NCBI GenBank assembly: GCA_910588325.1 | Contig: CAJUPP010000008.1 | Location: 13,973 to 77,972 of the forward strand | Direction of reading: 5' to 3' | Source of the DNA: an uncultured Hungatella sp. | Lineage (GTDB): Bacteria > Bacillota > Clostridia > Lachnospirales > Lachnospiraceae | Length of the DNA: 64,000 bases | Shown here: piece after piece, positions 33,142 to 42,195 of the stretch | Numbering within the stretch: position 1 is the first letter of the stretch | How the letters are laid out: every line of letters begins with the position of its first letter | The notes under the pieces: generated by a model | The model's input: only the letters and a program-made list of their open reading frames with translations | What the model was told of the DNA's origin: nothing | Databases searched by the model: none | Translations under genes and position numbers: made by a program

Positions 33142-35415
33142 ATGGAACTGGAAGAGTGGCTTGGTAAAGAGAATCAGCTGGGAATCGATATCTGGACGAA
33201 GAAATATAAAGATGGTAATGAGAATTTCGAGCAGTGGCTGGGGAGAATCAGTGATGGGAATGAGGAGATTGCCCAGTTGATTCGGGAGAAGAAGTTTTTG
33301 TTCGGCGGAAGGATTTTGTCTAACCGGGGGTTGGAGAATTATGGAAGGAAAGTCAGTTTGTCCAACTGCTATGTGATTGAACCGCCGGAAGATAATATAG
33401 AGAGTATTTTTGAATGTGCCAAGAAGCTGGCCCGTACTTACAGTTATGGCGGGGGCTGCGGCGTGGATATCTCTAAGTTAAGCCCCAGAGGGGCCAGGAT
33501 TAACAATGCGGCCAAGGAGACGACAGGGGCAGTGTCATTTATGGAACTGTATTCTCTGGTGACGGAACTGATTGGGCAGAATGGACGGAGAGGAGCATTG
33601 ATGATATCCATTGACTGCTCTCATCCGGATGTGATGGAGTTTGTAAACCTGAAGACGGACTTAAATAAGGTAACCAAAGCAAATATCTCTGTGAGGATCA
33701 GCAGGGAATTTATGGAGGCTGTGAAGAATAATGGGCCCTTTGAGATGCATTTTAAGAGAGGAGCCACCGGGGAGGAAATCCGTGTGGAGGTAAATGCCAG
33801 AGATGTCTTCCATCATATTGCGGAGGTGAACTGGGATTATGCGGAGCCGGGAGCCTTATTCTGGGACAGGGTAAAGGAGTGGAACCTGTTAAGCAGTACG
33901 AAGGAGTTTTCCTATGCAGGGGTGAATCCGTGTGCGGAGGAGCCGCTTCCGGCTGGGGGAAGCTGTCTTTTGGGAAGCATCAATCTGGCAGAGTTCGTGA
34001 AGCGGCCCTTTACGGATCAGGCATCCTTTGATTATGAAGGTTTTAAGCGGTGTGTTAAGGCAGCTGTTAAGGCATTGAATGAGGTTTTGGAGGAGGGGCT
34101 GGCCCTTCATCCCCTGGAGGAACAGCAGGCCAGCGTGGCGGATTGGCGCCAGATTGGCCTGGGAATCATGGGACTGGCGGATATGATGATTAAACTTGGG
34201 GTTATCTATGGTTCTGAGGAGGCACTGGATTTGTGCCACAAGATAGGGTTTGCCATGGCTGATACGGCTATAGGGACTTCGGCGCTGCTGGCAAAGGAAC
34301 TGGGGCCTTATCCGAAATGTTCTGTAGATGACATTATGGAGACTCCTTATTTTAAGGCCAATACATCGGACAAGACAGTGGAACTGGTGAGGAAATACGG
34401 ACTGAGGAATTCGCAGCTTTTAACCATTGCACCTACAGGGACGCTGTCTACTATGCTTGGGATTTCCGGGGGGATTGAGCCGATCTATGCCAATTACTAT
34501 GAGAGAAAGACAGAATCTCTCCATGGCAGCGACGTGTATTACAAGGTGTATACCAAGATTGTGGAACAGTATATGAAGGATCACAAGATTACGGATGACA
34601 GGGATTTGCCGGAGTATTTTGTGACGGCTATGACTTTGGAGTACCATCAGAGGATTGATATGCAGGCGGCATGGCAGACTCATATCGATGCGTCTATCAG
34701 TTCTACGGTGAATGTGCCGAGGCAGTTTACGGTGGAGGAGACAGAAAATCTGTATCTGTATGCCTATGAGATGGGGCTTAAGGGTATCACCATCTTCCGT
34801 GACGGGTGTAAGAGAACCTCCATTCTCTCCACAGATACTCCGCCGGCTGCCAAGGCAGGAGACGGTCTGGGAAGAGGAGAGATCATTCTGGTGACAGATG
34901 ACGTGGTGGGGAAGAAGCGGAAGCTGATCACCGGATGCGGAAGCCTTCATTGTATTGCGCTGTTTGATCCCAACACAGGAGCTCTTCTTGAGACTTATTT
35001 AAGCAAGGGTTCCACCGGGGGGTGCAACAATTTTATGATCGGACTTTCCCGTATGATTTCCATCAGCGCAAGAGGCGGAGTGGATATCTATACGATTATC
35101 GACCAGTTAAACTCCACAGGTTCCTGTCCGTCCTATACGGTCCGCAAGGCCACTAAGGGAGACACCAGCAAGGGCGCCTGCTGTCCCATGGCGGTGGGGA
35201 ATGCGTTGCTGGATATGTATGATGAGGTTCAGGCGGAGATCCTCCAAAAGAACCGTGACAAAAAGCAGTCCCCCAAAAAGATGGAGAAGCCTAAGACGGT
35301 CAGTGTAAAAAGCCTGAAAAAGGACAAGCCGATGTGCCCGGAATGCGGGGAGTTTCTTGTGTTTGAAGGCGGATGCAACGTGTGCAAAAGCTGCGGATGG
35401 AGCAAGTGCATGTAG
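33142..35415 (+). CDS. nrdJ: Vitamin B12-dependent (class II) ribonucleotide reductase
   Basis: A 757-residue adenosylcobalamin-dependent reductase that makes deoxyribonucleotides. Blocks: NRGLENYGRKVSLSNCYVIE, GGGCGVDISKLSPRGA, NPCAEEPLPAGGSCLLGSINL near residue 265 with the active-site cysteine, and TIAPTGTLSTMLGISGGIEP near 428. The C-terminal part has a TSCPD domain (TGGCNNFMIGLSRM and SCPSYTVRKAT, about 620-680) and ends in a zinc-ribbon CPECGEFL and CNVCKSCGWSKC. The start at 33142 follows AAAGGAGAGAAAAAAG; the ATG at 33118 lacks a site. It is monocistronic. Confidence 0.92.
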   Translation: MELEEWLGKENQLGIDIWTKKYKDGNENFEQWLGRISDGNEEIAQLIREKKFLFGGRILSNRGLENYGRKVSLSNCYVIEPPEDNIESIFECAKKLARTYSYGGGCGVDISKLSPRGARINNAAKETTGAVSFMELYSLVTELIGQNGRRGALMISIDCSHPDVMEFVNLKTDLNKVTKANISVRISREFMEAVKNNGPFEMHFKRGATGEEIRVEVNARDVFHHIAEVNWDYAEPGALFWDRVKEWNLLSSTKEFSYAGVNPCAEEPLPAGGSCLLGSINLAEFVKRPFTDQASFDYEGFKRCVKAAVKALNEVLEEGLALHPLEEQQASVADWRQIGLGIMGLADMMIKLGVIYGSEEALDLCHKIGFAMADTAIGTSALLAKELGPYPKCSVDDIMETPYFKANTSDKTVELVRKYGLRNSQLLTIAPTGTLSTMLGISGGIEPIYANYYERKTESLHGSDVYYKVYTKIVEQYMKDHKITDDRDLPEYFVTAMTLEYHQRIDMQAAWQTHIDASISSTVNVPRQFTVEETENLYLYAYEMGLKGITIFRDGCKRTSILSTDTPPAAKAGDGLGRGEIILVTDDVVGKKRKLITGCGSLHCIALFDPNTGALLETYLSKGSTGGCNNFMIGLSRMISISARGGVDIYTIIDQLNSTGSCPSYTVRKATKGDTSKGACCPMAVGNALLDMYDEVQAEILQKNRDKKQSPKKMEKPKTVSVKSLKKDKPMCPECGEFLVFEGGCNVCKSCGWSKCM

Positions 35416-35486
35416 AGAAGTACTGAAATCACCGGAATTTCCGTAAGGCCAGGCACCGGCATCGGCCGGTTAGAAATAAAGGATGA

Positions 35487-35526
35487 AAAAGCAGCGGACC
35501 CACTGTGGTATCCACTGCTTTTTCTA
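35487..35526 (+). terminator. Terminator after nrdJ
   Basis: AAAAAGCAGCGGA pairs with TCCACTGCTTTTT (one mismatch) around a CCCACTGTGGTA loop. Confidence 0.8.
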
Positions 35527-35562
35527 TAAAAGTTAATTGAAGAAAAGAAATAACTGTTCAGA

Positions 35563-35597
35563 TAGGTCTGCGCGTTCACCACGCTGACCATACGAAA
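35563..35597. repeat. Partial relative of the dispersed repeat
   Basis: TAGGTCTGCGC and CGCTGACC and TACGA match 61150-61184 in order with several changes between them. Confidence 0.5.
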
Positions 35598-35622
35598 ACA
35601 TCGCGTATGCAGTAATCGTTGC

Positions 35623-36105
35623 CTACGCTTTGGTGACCTTTACAATACAATGGTCGCTTCCTTTGCCGATGGTACTGCCTAACTGGAAGTTCAGAGAAGG
35701 ATTCATGCTGACAATTCCCCGGTCTCCGTCCATGGCAATATCGCACAGTTCCCCGATTTTCTCTTCGGAAATCCCTAATTTTTCCCATGCCTTCACAAGC
35801 GGGCAGTAATGGAAGGTGGCAGTCATACAGTCATCTGTGGTCTCAATATCCATTTCAAAAATATCCAGAATATCCTGAGGACCAAAGGTCTCCGCAAACT
35901 GCTCCAATGTCTGGTCGGGCTTGTATTTGTTAACACCATGGAAACAGCCGCATTTGGTGATGGCTTCCCGGGCAAAGGAAGTATCCAGCCCTTTTTTCTC
36001 AGCAGCTTCAATCAACAGAGCCATCCAGGTGGCACGGAATTCAAAAGAGTTTCTCATGGCCTCGATATGATCGGAGGCGGGCTTATGGGTTTCGTTTGTA
36101 ATCAT
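35623..36105 (-). CDS. L-2-amino-thiazoline-4-carboxylate hydrolase family protein
   Basis: A 160-residue protein with the family blocks FHYCPLVKAWEKLG near residue 97 and CDIAMDGDRGI near 121. The named activity of the family opens L-ATC toward S- or N-carbamoyl-cysteine, a step to cysteine; many members are untested. It is the last gene of a leftward operon (M29 peptidase, two tautomerase-like proteins, aldo/keto reductase). The island also holds a cysteine-desulfidase-like protein, which makes a thiazoline or cysteine-derived substrate plausible. Confidence 0.78.
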   Translation of the reverse strand: MITNETHKPASDHIEAMRNSFEFRATWMALLIEAAEKKGLDTSFAREAITKCGCFHGVNKYKPDQTLEQFAETFGPQDILDIFEMDIETTDDCMTATFHYCPLVKAWEKLGISEEKIGELCDIAMDGDRGIVSMNPSLNFQLGSTIGKGSDHCIVKVTKA

Positions 36106-36123
36106 AATGGTTATCTCGCTTTC

Positions 36124-37119
36124 TCAGTCAAATATTTTTTCTAAAGCTGTAATCCGTCTGCGCAGTTCCTCAACATCCTCAGAATGTAAAACCACATCGG
36201 CGGCGGGAATGTCGGCTTCAATCTGTTCCGGTTTATGAGCGCCGCAGATCACATTGATATAATCGCCTGTTGAGCGGAGAAATGCAATGGCCAGAGCAAG
36301 TCTGGAGCATTGATATTTTTCACACAGATCCTTCAGCCCCTCTACAAAATCAATGGCATAAGGCATCTTCTCAGGCTTCCACCAGGGCTGTCCGTCTCTT
36401 GCATCTCCAGCAGGGACCACATAATCCTTCGAAATTCCGCCGGTTAAAAGTCCCCGCTCCAACGGAGAATATGCATGGAAGGACATGCCGTACTTTTGGC
36501 ACAGGGGGAGAATGTCAGCCTCCACACTACGCTCCAGCATGCTGTATTTGCGCTGGATGATGTCAATCTGGCATCCGCAGGCCAGATATTCTTCGATGTG
36601 GGAGATCTGTACATTGGAGGAGCCGATGGCACGGATTTTGCCGGATTTTTTTAAATCCATCAAAGCACGGACCGTTTCCTCCACAGGATACATGGAAGTG
36701 TCCTTTGCCGGATTGTGGGTATAGTAGATATCAATGTAATCAGTCTTTAACCGTTTCAGGCTGTTCTCACAGTCCTTGATAATATCGTCATATCCATGAG
36801 CCACATACATCTTATGACCGTCTACGTCATAGCAGTAACGGCCTTTACCCGTATCCCAGTCGAATGTAGCCTTGGTGGAAAGAACCACTTGGGAACGGCG
36901 GCCTTCTATGGCTTTGCCGATGATTTCCTCGCTATGGCCGATGCCGTATATAGGGGCTGTGTCAATCAGATTGATGCCCATATCCAGAGCCCGGTGAACC
37001 GTTTCAATGGACAGATCATCTTCCGTATTTTTCCACCAATTGCCTCCGCCAATGGACCAGGCTCCTAGAGAAAGAACAGAAGCCTGGATACCGGATTTTC
37101 CGATTTTCATATATTTCAT
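36124..37119 (-). CDS. Aldo/keto reductase
   Basis: A 331-residue (beta/alpha)8 NADPH-dependent reductase. The catalytic tetrad is visible: Asp and Tyr in NLIDTAPIYGIGHSEEIIG near residues 51-57, Lys in VVLSTKATF near 82, His in YIDIYYTHNP near 133. The cofactor end is present as SSNVQISHIEEYLA and SPLERGLLTGGI. It resembles the YajO/Tas-like group. It lies in the leftward arm of the peptide/cysteine island; a carbonyl product of that pathway could be its substrate, but this is inference. Confidence 0.92.
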   Translation of the reverse strand: MKYMKIGKSGIQASVLSLGAWSIGGGNWWKNTEDDLSIETVHRALDMGINLIDTAPIYGIGHSEEIIGKAIEGRRSQVVLSTKATFDWDTGKGRYCYDVDGHKMYVAHGYDDIIKDCENSLKRLKTDYIDIYYTHNPAKDTSMYPVEETVRALMDLKKSGKIRAIGSSNVQISHIEEYLACGCQIDIIQRKYSMLERSVEADILPLCQKYGMSFHAYSPLERGLLTGGISKDYVVPAGDARDGQPWWKPEKMPYAIDFVEGLKDLCEKYQCSRLALAIAFLRSTGDYINVICGAHKPEQIEADIPAADVVLHSEDVEELRRRITALEKIFD

Positions 37120-37155
37120 GGTTGTACCTCATTGTATTGTATTTAGTACTCTGTA

Positions 37156-37527
37156 TTATTTGGCATTCTGTTCTGCCGCTTTTGCGTCGGCACGGAGAAC
37201 GCCGTCAACGCCGCAGGCCTCGTCATCATGGTATTTAAAGATAACAATCACCTTAAGTTCTCCCTTGTAGCCTACGACCCGGACCGTAGTATCATTTAAT
37301 TTTTTGATCAGGGCTCTTCTTCTGTCAAGCTCCATGTAAGGAGGAACAAAGACAAAATATGTAATCTGATCTACTGCGCACTCAGAGCAGTACTCCGGGT
37401 TTACCGGCATATAGTAAATGGAATAAAAACGGAATACTTCCCCTACACTTTTACCGATCTCATCTAAAAATTCTTTCTTCTGTGCTCTGGTTAAATCCAG
37501 AGAAGTCGCTGCTAAAATCGTTGCCAT
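37156..37527 (-). CDS. Tautomerase-superfamily-like protein (paralog A)
   Basis: A 123-residue protein with two beta-alpha-beta halves: MATILAATSLDLTRAQKKEF and ITYFVFVPPYMELDRRRALI then VVGYKGELKVIVIFKYHDDE. The size and double beta-alpha-beta plan resemble MIF/CHMI-type tautomerases, but the residue after Met is Ala, not the catalytic Pro. Start set by GGGAGATAATT; a longer frame to 37638 has no ribosome site. It is about half identical to the next gene and shares the FKYHDDE/GVDG block with a third copy at 46605. The fold assignment is tentative. Confidence 0.6.
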   Translation of the reverse strand: MATILAATSLDLTRAQKKEFLDEIGKSVGEVFRFYSIYYMPVNPEYCSECAVDQITYFVFVPPYMELDRRRALIKKLNDTTVRVVGYKGELKVIVIFKYHDDEACGVDGVLRADAKAAEQNAK

Positions 37528-37552
37528 AATTATCTCCCATCCTTTCTGTGTG

Positions 37553-37921
37553 TCAGGCGTTCTGTCTTGCCTTGATATCTGCAAACAGTTCTCCGTCTTT
37601 TCCGACGCCTTCGTCATCATGATACTGAAAAAGAACAATTACTTTTAATTCTCCCTTGTAGCCTACAACCCGAAGCATGGTGTCATTGAAACACTGGATA
37701 ACCTGGCGTTTCTTCTCCAGAGAAATATAGGGTGGGACGCACACGAAAAAAGTAATCTGGTCGATGGACTGTCCCCGGCAGTCTTCCTGGGGAATGACAG
37801 CCAGATTGAAGGCCAGAGCATGAGTAAAGATCTGTCCGATATCCTGAATCAGCGCAGTGCTCAGTTCTTTTTTCTGCCTGTCGTTTAAGTCCAGTGATGT
37901 TACCGCAAATATTGTTGCCAT
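37553..37921 (-). CDS. Tautomerase-superfamily-like protein (paralog B)
   Basis: A 122-residue paralog of the neighbouring gene: MATIFAVTSLDLNDRQKKEL at the start, ITFFVCVPPYISLEKKRQVI in the middle, and RVVGYKGELKVIVLFQYHDD then GVGKDGELFADIKA at the end. Again Ala replaces the N-terminal Pro of tautomerases. The start follows AGGAAAGAAGG-like sequence read on the minus strand (AGGAAATCTC). Tandem with paralog A and in the same operon, so the two may form a heteromer. Confidence 0.6.
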   Translation of the reverse strand: MATIFAVTSLDLNDRQKKELSTALIQDIGQIFTHALAFNLAVIPQEDCRGQSIDQITFFVCVPPYISLEKKRQVIQCFNDTMLRVVGYKGELKVIVLFQYHDDEGVGKDGELFADIKARQNA

Positions 37922-38036
37922 GAGATTTCCTTTCTTCCTAAGTGATACAGGATTTTCAATCATCAGTTTTGTTTGCATTATAGTGATTCTTTACGAAAAA
38001 GTCAATAAAATAAATAAATTTAATTATAATTAATTT

Positions 38037-39158
38037 TTAGAAAGGAGGAGCAATCTCTTTTTTCATAGACTCCGGATTGATGGGCAGCAGATCTTCCGGA
38101 AGGAAAAGACCGTCCTTGCGGATCAGCTCTCCGTCCAGCCAGATTTCTCCGCCTCCAAATTCCGGCGCATGGGAGGTGACGATATCCCAGTGAATGCTGC
38201 AGGGGTTGATGGGACTGTTTCCAGGCGTAAAATGGAGGGACATGACCATCTTCTCATCAAAAAGAGTATCCAGAATCGGTTCTGTCACGAAGGGATGGAA
38301 GCCCAGGGCAAACTCTCCGATACGTCTGGCATTAGGGTCAGAATCCAGAATCTGATTCATCAGGCTGGTGTTGTTGGACACAGCCTTGACAATTACTCCG
38401 TCTTTCAAGGTGAAGGAGATATCATGGAAGACAAAGCCCTGAAAATTGGAGGGCATATTGTAGGAGATGGTTCCGTTGGCGGAGTCAGGAATAACCGGGA
38501 AGCCGATCTCTCCACAGGGAATATTGAAAATTCCACAGATAGGCTCTTTCGGTGCCTGGCCTTTGATGGAAAATGTGATATCTGTTCCAGGACCGGTGAT
38601 CCGTACCTGTTCTGCTTTTTTCAGGCGTTCGTTTAACGGGGTAACAATCTCATTCATTTTTTTGTAATCGATGCAGCATACCCGGAAATAATAGTCTTCA
38701 AATGCTTCCGTGCTCATAGAGGCAGCCTGCGCCATGGACGGGCTGGGATAGCGGAGTACACACCATTTGGTGTTGGGTATGCGGGTTCCATAGTGGACTT
38801 TTCCATGGTAATGATTGTAAATGTTCATTTTCTCCCGTGGAATATCAATATACTCTTTGCTGTTATGCTGTTTGCGTATGACTACATAGGCGTCCATCTC
38901 TTTCATTCGATGGTCTTCATAATCCGCCCACGCAGCCATGCTTTCTTCCGTACATCCTAGGATCATGGTTCTGGTTAAAGGGGTGGACTTCAGGCTTAAG
39001 AAGGGAAGAGCCCCTGCTTCATAGGCGGCTTTCATCAGTTCTCCTGCCAGGTCATAACATTCATCCCACGCATCAATCAGAACCTTCTCGCCTTTTTGAA
39101 GATGGACAGAGTAGTTGATAACCTGTTTTGCAAGTACAGTCATTCTGGGATCAAGCAT
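38037..39158 (-). CDS. M29-family aminopeptidase
   Basis: A 373-residue metallopeptidase of the AmpS/PepS type. It begins MLDPRMTVLAKQVINYSVHLQKGEKVLI, the family opening. Metal-ligand blocks: CGEIGFPVIPDSANGTI near residue 217 and RRIGEFALGFHPFV near 283, then SLHFTPGNS and HWDIVTS near 310-330. It removes N-terminal residues from peptides. It is the first gene of the leftward arm, with a perfect promoter (39306-39334). AGGAGG precedes the ATG. Confidence 0.88.
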   Translation of the reverse strand: MLDPRMTVLAKQVINYSVHLQKGEKVLIDAWDECYDLAGELMKAAYEAGALPFLSLKSTPLTRTMILGCTEESMAAWADYEDHRMKEMDAYVVIRKQHNSKEYIDIPREKMNIYNHYHGKVHYGTRIPNTKWCVLRYPSPSMAQAASMSTEAFEDYYFRVCCIDYKKMNEIVTPLNERLKKAEQVRITGPGTDITFSIKGQAPKEPICGIFNIPCGEIGFPVIPDSANGTISYNMPSNFQGFVFHDISFTLKDGVIVKAVSNNTSLMNQILDSDPNARRIGEFALGFHPFVTEPILDTLFDEKMVMSLHFTPGNSPINPCSIHWDIVTSHAPEFGGGEIWLDGELIRKDGLFLPEDLLPINPESMKKEIAPPF

Positions 39159-39305
39159 GTATAAACCTCCTTTTCAAAATGCAGCTTGACAAGCTGAATG
39201 TGGTGTGTTACCTTGTAAAACTATAAACCAATTTATACAATAGGTAAGTTGGAATAATAAGAGAAATTATAAAATTATTTAACTTATTGATTCTAAATTA
39301 CAGAA

Positions 39306-39334
39306 ATTATAAAGTATATGGCAATAAATGTCAA
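39306..39334 (-). promoter_or_regulatory. Promoter of the leftward peptidase operon
   Basis: On the minus strand TTGACA (39334-39329), 17 bases, TATAAT (39311-39306): a perfect consensus. Confidence 0.85.
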
Positions 39335-39368
39335 TAAAAATTAATTATAATAAAATTACTTAATTATA

Positions 39369-39397
39369 TTGACAAAATGAAGAAGGTAATGCATAAT
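39369..39397 (+). promoter_or_regulatory. Promoter of the rightward transporter operon
   Basis: TTGACA (39369-39374), 17 bases, CATAAT (39392-39397). Confidence 0.75.
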
Positions 39398-39408
39398 ATT
39401 TCAAAGAG

Positions 39409-39447
39409 CAACGGGGCTCACAAGAACAGGAGGTCGTTGTTTTTTTT
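39409..39447 (+). terminator. Terminator-like hairpin in the transporter leader
   Basis: CAACG (39409-39413) pairs with CGTTG (39435-39439), with an inner CTC/GAG helix and a three/two-base internal loop, followed by eight T (39440-39447). It lies only a few bases after the expected start of transcription and before the binding-protein gene, so it may attenuate the operon or end a short RNA. Confidence 0.5.
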
Positions 39448-39529
39448 ATAATTCGGATGCATTAACACACTAATGTAAAGAAGTAAAGGATGCTCCGGAT
39501 AACTTAAAGAGAAAAGGAGAGGAAGAGTC

Positions 39530-41191
39530 ATGAAAAAATTAGTTGCAGCAATGCTTGTTATGTCCATGGCAATAACCAGTCTGGCTGGGTGTCAGGGCGG
39601 CAGTTCTTCCGGGACAACTCAGACTACGGCGGCCTCTGCCAGTGAAGGAACTGAGGCAGAGACACAGGAGACTACGGCAGGCCAGGCACAGGATGTGGGA
39701 GAGCCGGTGTATGGAGGAACCTTAAGGGTGGCGGTAAACGGCAATGTCAGCGCTCAGTCCCTGGATCCATTTTATATTGACAGCGGTTCGGCAGACCAGA
39801 TTGTGCAGAACTACGGAGATACCCTGATTCTCAACAATGATGAAGGCGATGCCTTCGTTCCCAATATTGCTACTGACTGGTCCATCAGCGATGACGGACT
39901 GGAATACACCTTTCATATTCGGGATGATGTATATTTCCAGCCGGGAACCTATCAGGACGGCCGGAAGATGACAGCAGAAGATGTGGCTTATTCATTGATC
40001 CGTTCCAAAGGATACTGGTGTAATTATCTGCCCTACTTAAAAGACGTACAGGCTCCGGATGAGACGACAGTGGTATGTACACTGGAATACCCCAACGCCA
40101 CCTTTTTATATCAGCTGACCCACTCCTCAACCATTATGGTATGTAAGGAAGAAGTGGAAGGCTGGGGAGAGGATTATGGGATGCATGTGGTAGGAACCGG
40201 TCCATTTACTGTAGTAGAGCATGTGCCGGAACAGCATACCAAGCTGATCCGCAATGAAAAATACTGGGGTCCCAAGCCTTATCTTGATAATCTGGAATAC
40301 ATAAACATCCGGGATGATGCACAGGCTGTCAATGCGCTGCAGACAGGAGAGATTGACATAGTGGTGTCCCTCTCTGCAGAGGGCTGTTCCCAGATTGCAT
40401 CAAAAGACGGTATTACCCTGTGCCAGAGGCCCTATAACCGTGTTGCAGAATTCGGCTTTAATATGAAGGATCCGGTATTATCGGATGAAAGAGTCAGAAA
40501 AGCTTTGATAATGGCAGTAGACTATGAGCAGCTTGCAAGCGGAACCTTCACGGAAGGTACAGGCGTTGTGGGACGGTTACCTCTTCCTATTACTTCCTGG
40601 GGATATGACAAATCCATGGAGGATCTGATTCCGGCCTATGACCCGGAAGGTGCGAAGGCCCTTCTTGCAGAGGCAGGCTATGCCAATGGTCTGGAGCTGG
40701 ATTTAAGCACCGGCGGTTCCGATGAGGAGATTCGTTCCGCAACGATTCTGGAAGCATTCTTCTCCCAGGTAGGCGTAAAGCTGAACGTAAAAACAGTCTC
40801 TACTGCAGAGATTACGGAACAGTTCCAGAACGGTACCTTCCAGGTCTTCCGCCGTACCCAGGGAGGCTCTGCAGATCCTGCAACCTTTATCGGTTACTTC
40901 TTCAATACGGAGAAGATGGGAACCAACTACAATGCATGGGGTTACTCCGATCCGGAGACAGACGCGTTGATTAACCAGGCTCTGGCGGAGACGGATCAGG
41001 AAGCCAGAAAAGAATTGTACGCCCAGATTATGGAACGGGGATGTGAGCAGAACGTAGGTATTTTCTTTGCAAGCCTGAACTTATCCTTTGGCGTTAACAG
41101 TAAGGTCCACGGGTATATCCAGCAGAACAATGCGGTCTTAAAGATCTGCGGACCGGAGGAAACCGGTATCAATATCTGGAAAGAACCGTAA
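39530..41191 (+). CDS. Peptide-binding lipoprotein (DppA/OppA family)
   Basis: A 553-residue family 5 binding protein. Signal peptide with lipobox LAGC (Cys20), then a Ser/Thr/Glu-rich linker to about residue 55. Core blocks: YGGTLRVAVNGNV, YTFHIRDDVYFQPGTYQDGRKMTAEDVAYSL (split over residues 123-155), VVGTGPFTV and DERVRKALIMAVDYEQL near 324. It binds a peptide or similar ligand for the DppBCDF importer encoded next. AAGGAGAGG precedes the ATG. Confidence 0.92.
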   Translation: MKKLVAAMLVMSMAITSLAGCQGGSSSGTTQTTAASASEGTEAETQETTAGQAQDVGEPVYGGTLRVAVNGNVSAQSLDPFYIDSGSADQIVQNYGDTLILNNDEGDAFVPNIATDWSISDDGLEYTFHIRDDVYFQPGTYQDGRKMTAEDVAYSLIRSKGYWCNYLPYLKDVQAPDETTVVCTLEYPNATFLYQLTHSSTIMVCKEEVEGWGEDYGMHVVGTGPFTVVEHVPEQHTKLIRNEKYWGPKPYLDNLEYINIRDDAQAVNALQTGEIDIVVSLSAEGCSQIASKDGITLCQRPYNRVAEFGFNMKDPVLSDERVRKALIMAVDYEQLASGTFTEGTGVVGRLPLPITSWGYDKSMEDLIPAYDPEGAKALLAEAGYANGLELDLSTGGSDEEIRSATILEAFFSQVGVKLNVKTVSTAEITEQFQNGTFQVFRRTQGGSADPATFIGYFFNTEKMGTNYNAWGYSDPETDALINQALAETDQEARKELYAQIMERGCEQNVGIFFASLNLSFGVNSKVHGYIQQNNAVLKICGPEETGINIWKEP

Positions 41192-41228
41192 TCATATGAT
41201 GAGTTTGTAAAACAGGGGGAACTATCTG

Positions 41229-42194
41229 ATGGTAAAGACTATTTTGAAACGTTTATTACAGGTAGTTCCCACGTTATTGATTGTCATAACCATAACATTT
41301 GTGGTAACCAGAATGATTCCCGGCGACCCGGTTACCGCCATGGTGGGTGAAGACTTTGATGCTTCTAAAATGGAAGAACTGAGAGAGCAGATGGGATTAA
41401 ATGACAGCCTGCTTGTACAGTATGGACGCTATGTAAATGGAATTTTACATGGGGATTTCGGACAATCCTATTATTTTCATCAATCGGCTCTGTCCATGAT
41501 TGCATCCAGGCTGCCAAATACTCTGCTTTTATCTGTGCTGAGCCTGATAATAGCCATTGCGGTAGGCATGATCTTCGGGATTATTTCAGCACAGAGACAA
41601 TCAACAATGTGGGACTATGTGTTGACCGTATTATCTTTGTTCGGCATATCCGCGCCAGTATTCTGGGTTGCGATTATGCTGGTGCTTTTGTTTTCTGTTA
41701 ATCTGGGATGGCTGCCTACCTATGGTATGGCTTCGATTCAGGCGGATGGTATGGTGGAGTTTCTCCGTCATCTGTGTCTGCCTTGTCTGTGTCTTTCCAT
41801 TATTCCCATGGGCACGTTTATGAGAATCACCCGGTCGAGTATGATTGAAGCCCTGGGAAGCAATTCTGTCAGGGCGCTGCGCACCAGAGGAATCAGCGAA
41901 AGAGCAGTGGTGTGGAAGCATGCCCTGAAAAATGCGCTGCCACCGATTCTGACAGTCATTGGGATGCAGTTTGCCGGGTGCTTTGCCGGTGCGGTTCTGA
42001 CAGAGAATATCTTTTCCTGGCCGGGGATGGGAACCATGATCCAGTCAGCCATTGACAGCCGGGATTATTCTCTGATCCAGGCCACGGTGCTGGTGATTGC
42101 CCTGGCGTTTGTGGTGATCAATCTGGTTACGGATATTGTCTATATGATCATCAATCCCAAGGTTGCAGCAGGAGCAGAGAAGGGAGGCATGTGA
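41229..42194 (+). CDS. Peptide ABC transporter permease (DppB type)
   Basis: A 321-residue permease with six membrane helices. N-terminal LLQVVPTLLIVITITFVVTRMIPGDPV is the DppB signature, and the EAA loop reads RTRGISERAVVWKHALKNALPP near residues 217-239. It pairs with the DppC-type permease that follows one base after its stop. GGGGGAACTATCTG precedes the start. Confidence 0.94.
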   Translation: MVKTILKRLLQVVPTLLIVITITFVVTRMIPGDPVTAMVGEDFDASKMEELREQMGLNDSLLVQYGRYVNGILHGDFGQSYYFHQSALSMIASRLPNTLLLSVLSLIIAIAVGMIFGIISAQRQSTMWDYVLTVLSLFGISAPVFWVAIMLVLLFSVNLGWLPTYGMASIQADGMVEFLRHLCLPCLCLSIIPMGTFMRITRSSMIEALGSNSVRALRTRGISERAVVWKHALKNALPPILTVIGMQFAGCFAGAVLTENIFSWPGMGTMIQSAIDSRDYSLIQATVLVIALAFVVINLVTDIVYMIINPKVAAGAEKGGM

Positions 42195-42195
42195 C

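Larger units (their letters stand above)
39159..39529. other. AT-rich divergent control region of the catabolic island
   Basis: This 371-base region is much richer in A and T than its neighbours. It has back-to-back consensus promoters for the leftward (39306-39334) and rightward (39369-39397) operons, only about 34 bases apart, so one regulator could act on both. An attenuator-like hairpin with eight T follows the rightward promoter. The XRE-cupin protein encoded in the island is the likely regulator; no operator was identified. Confidence 0.65.
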
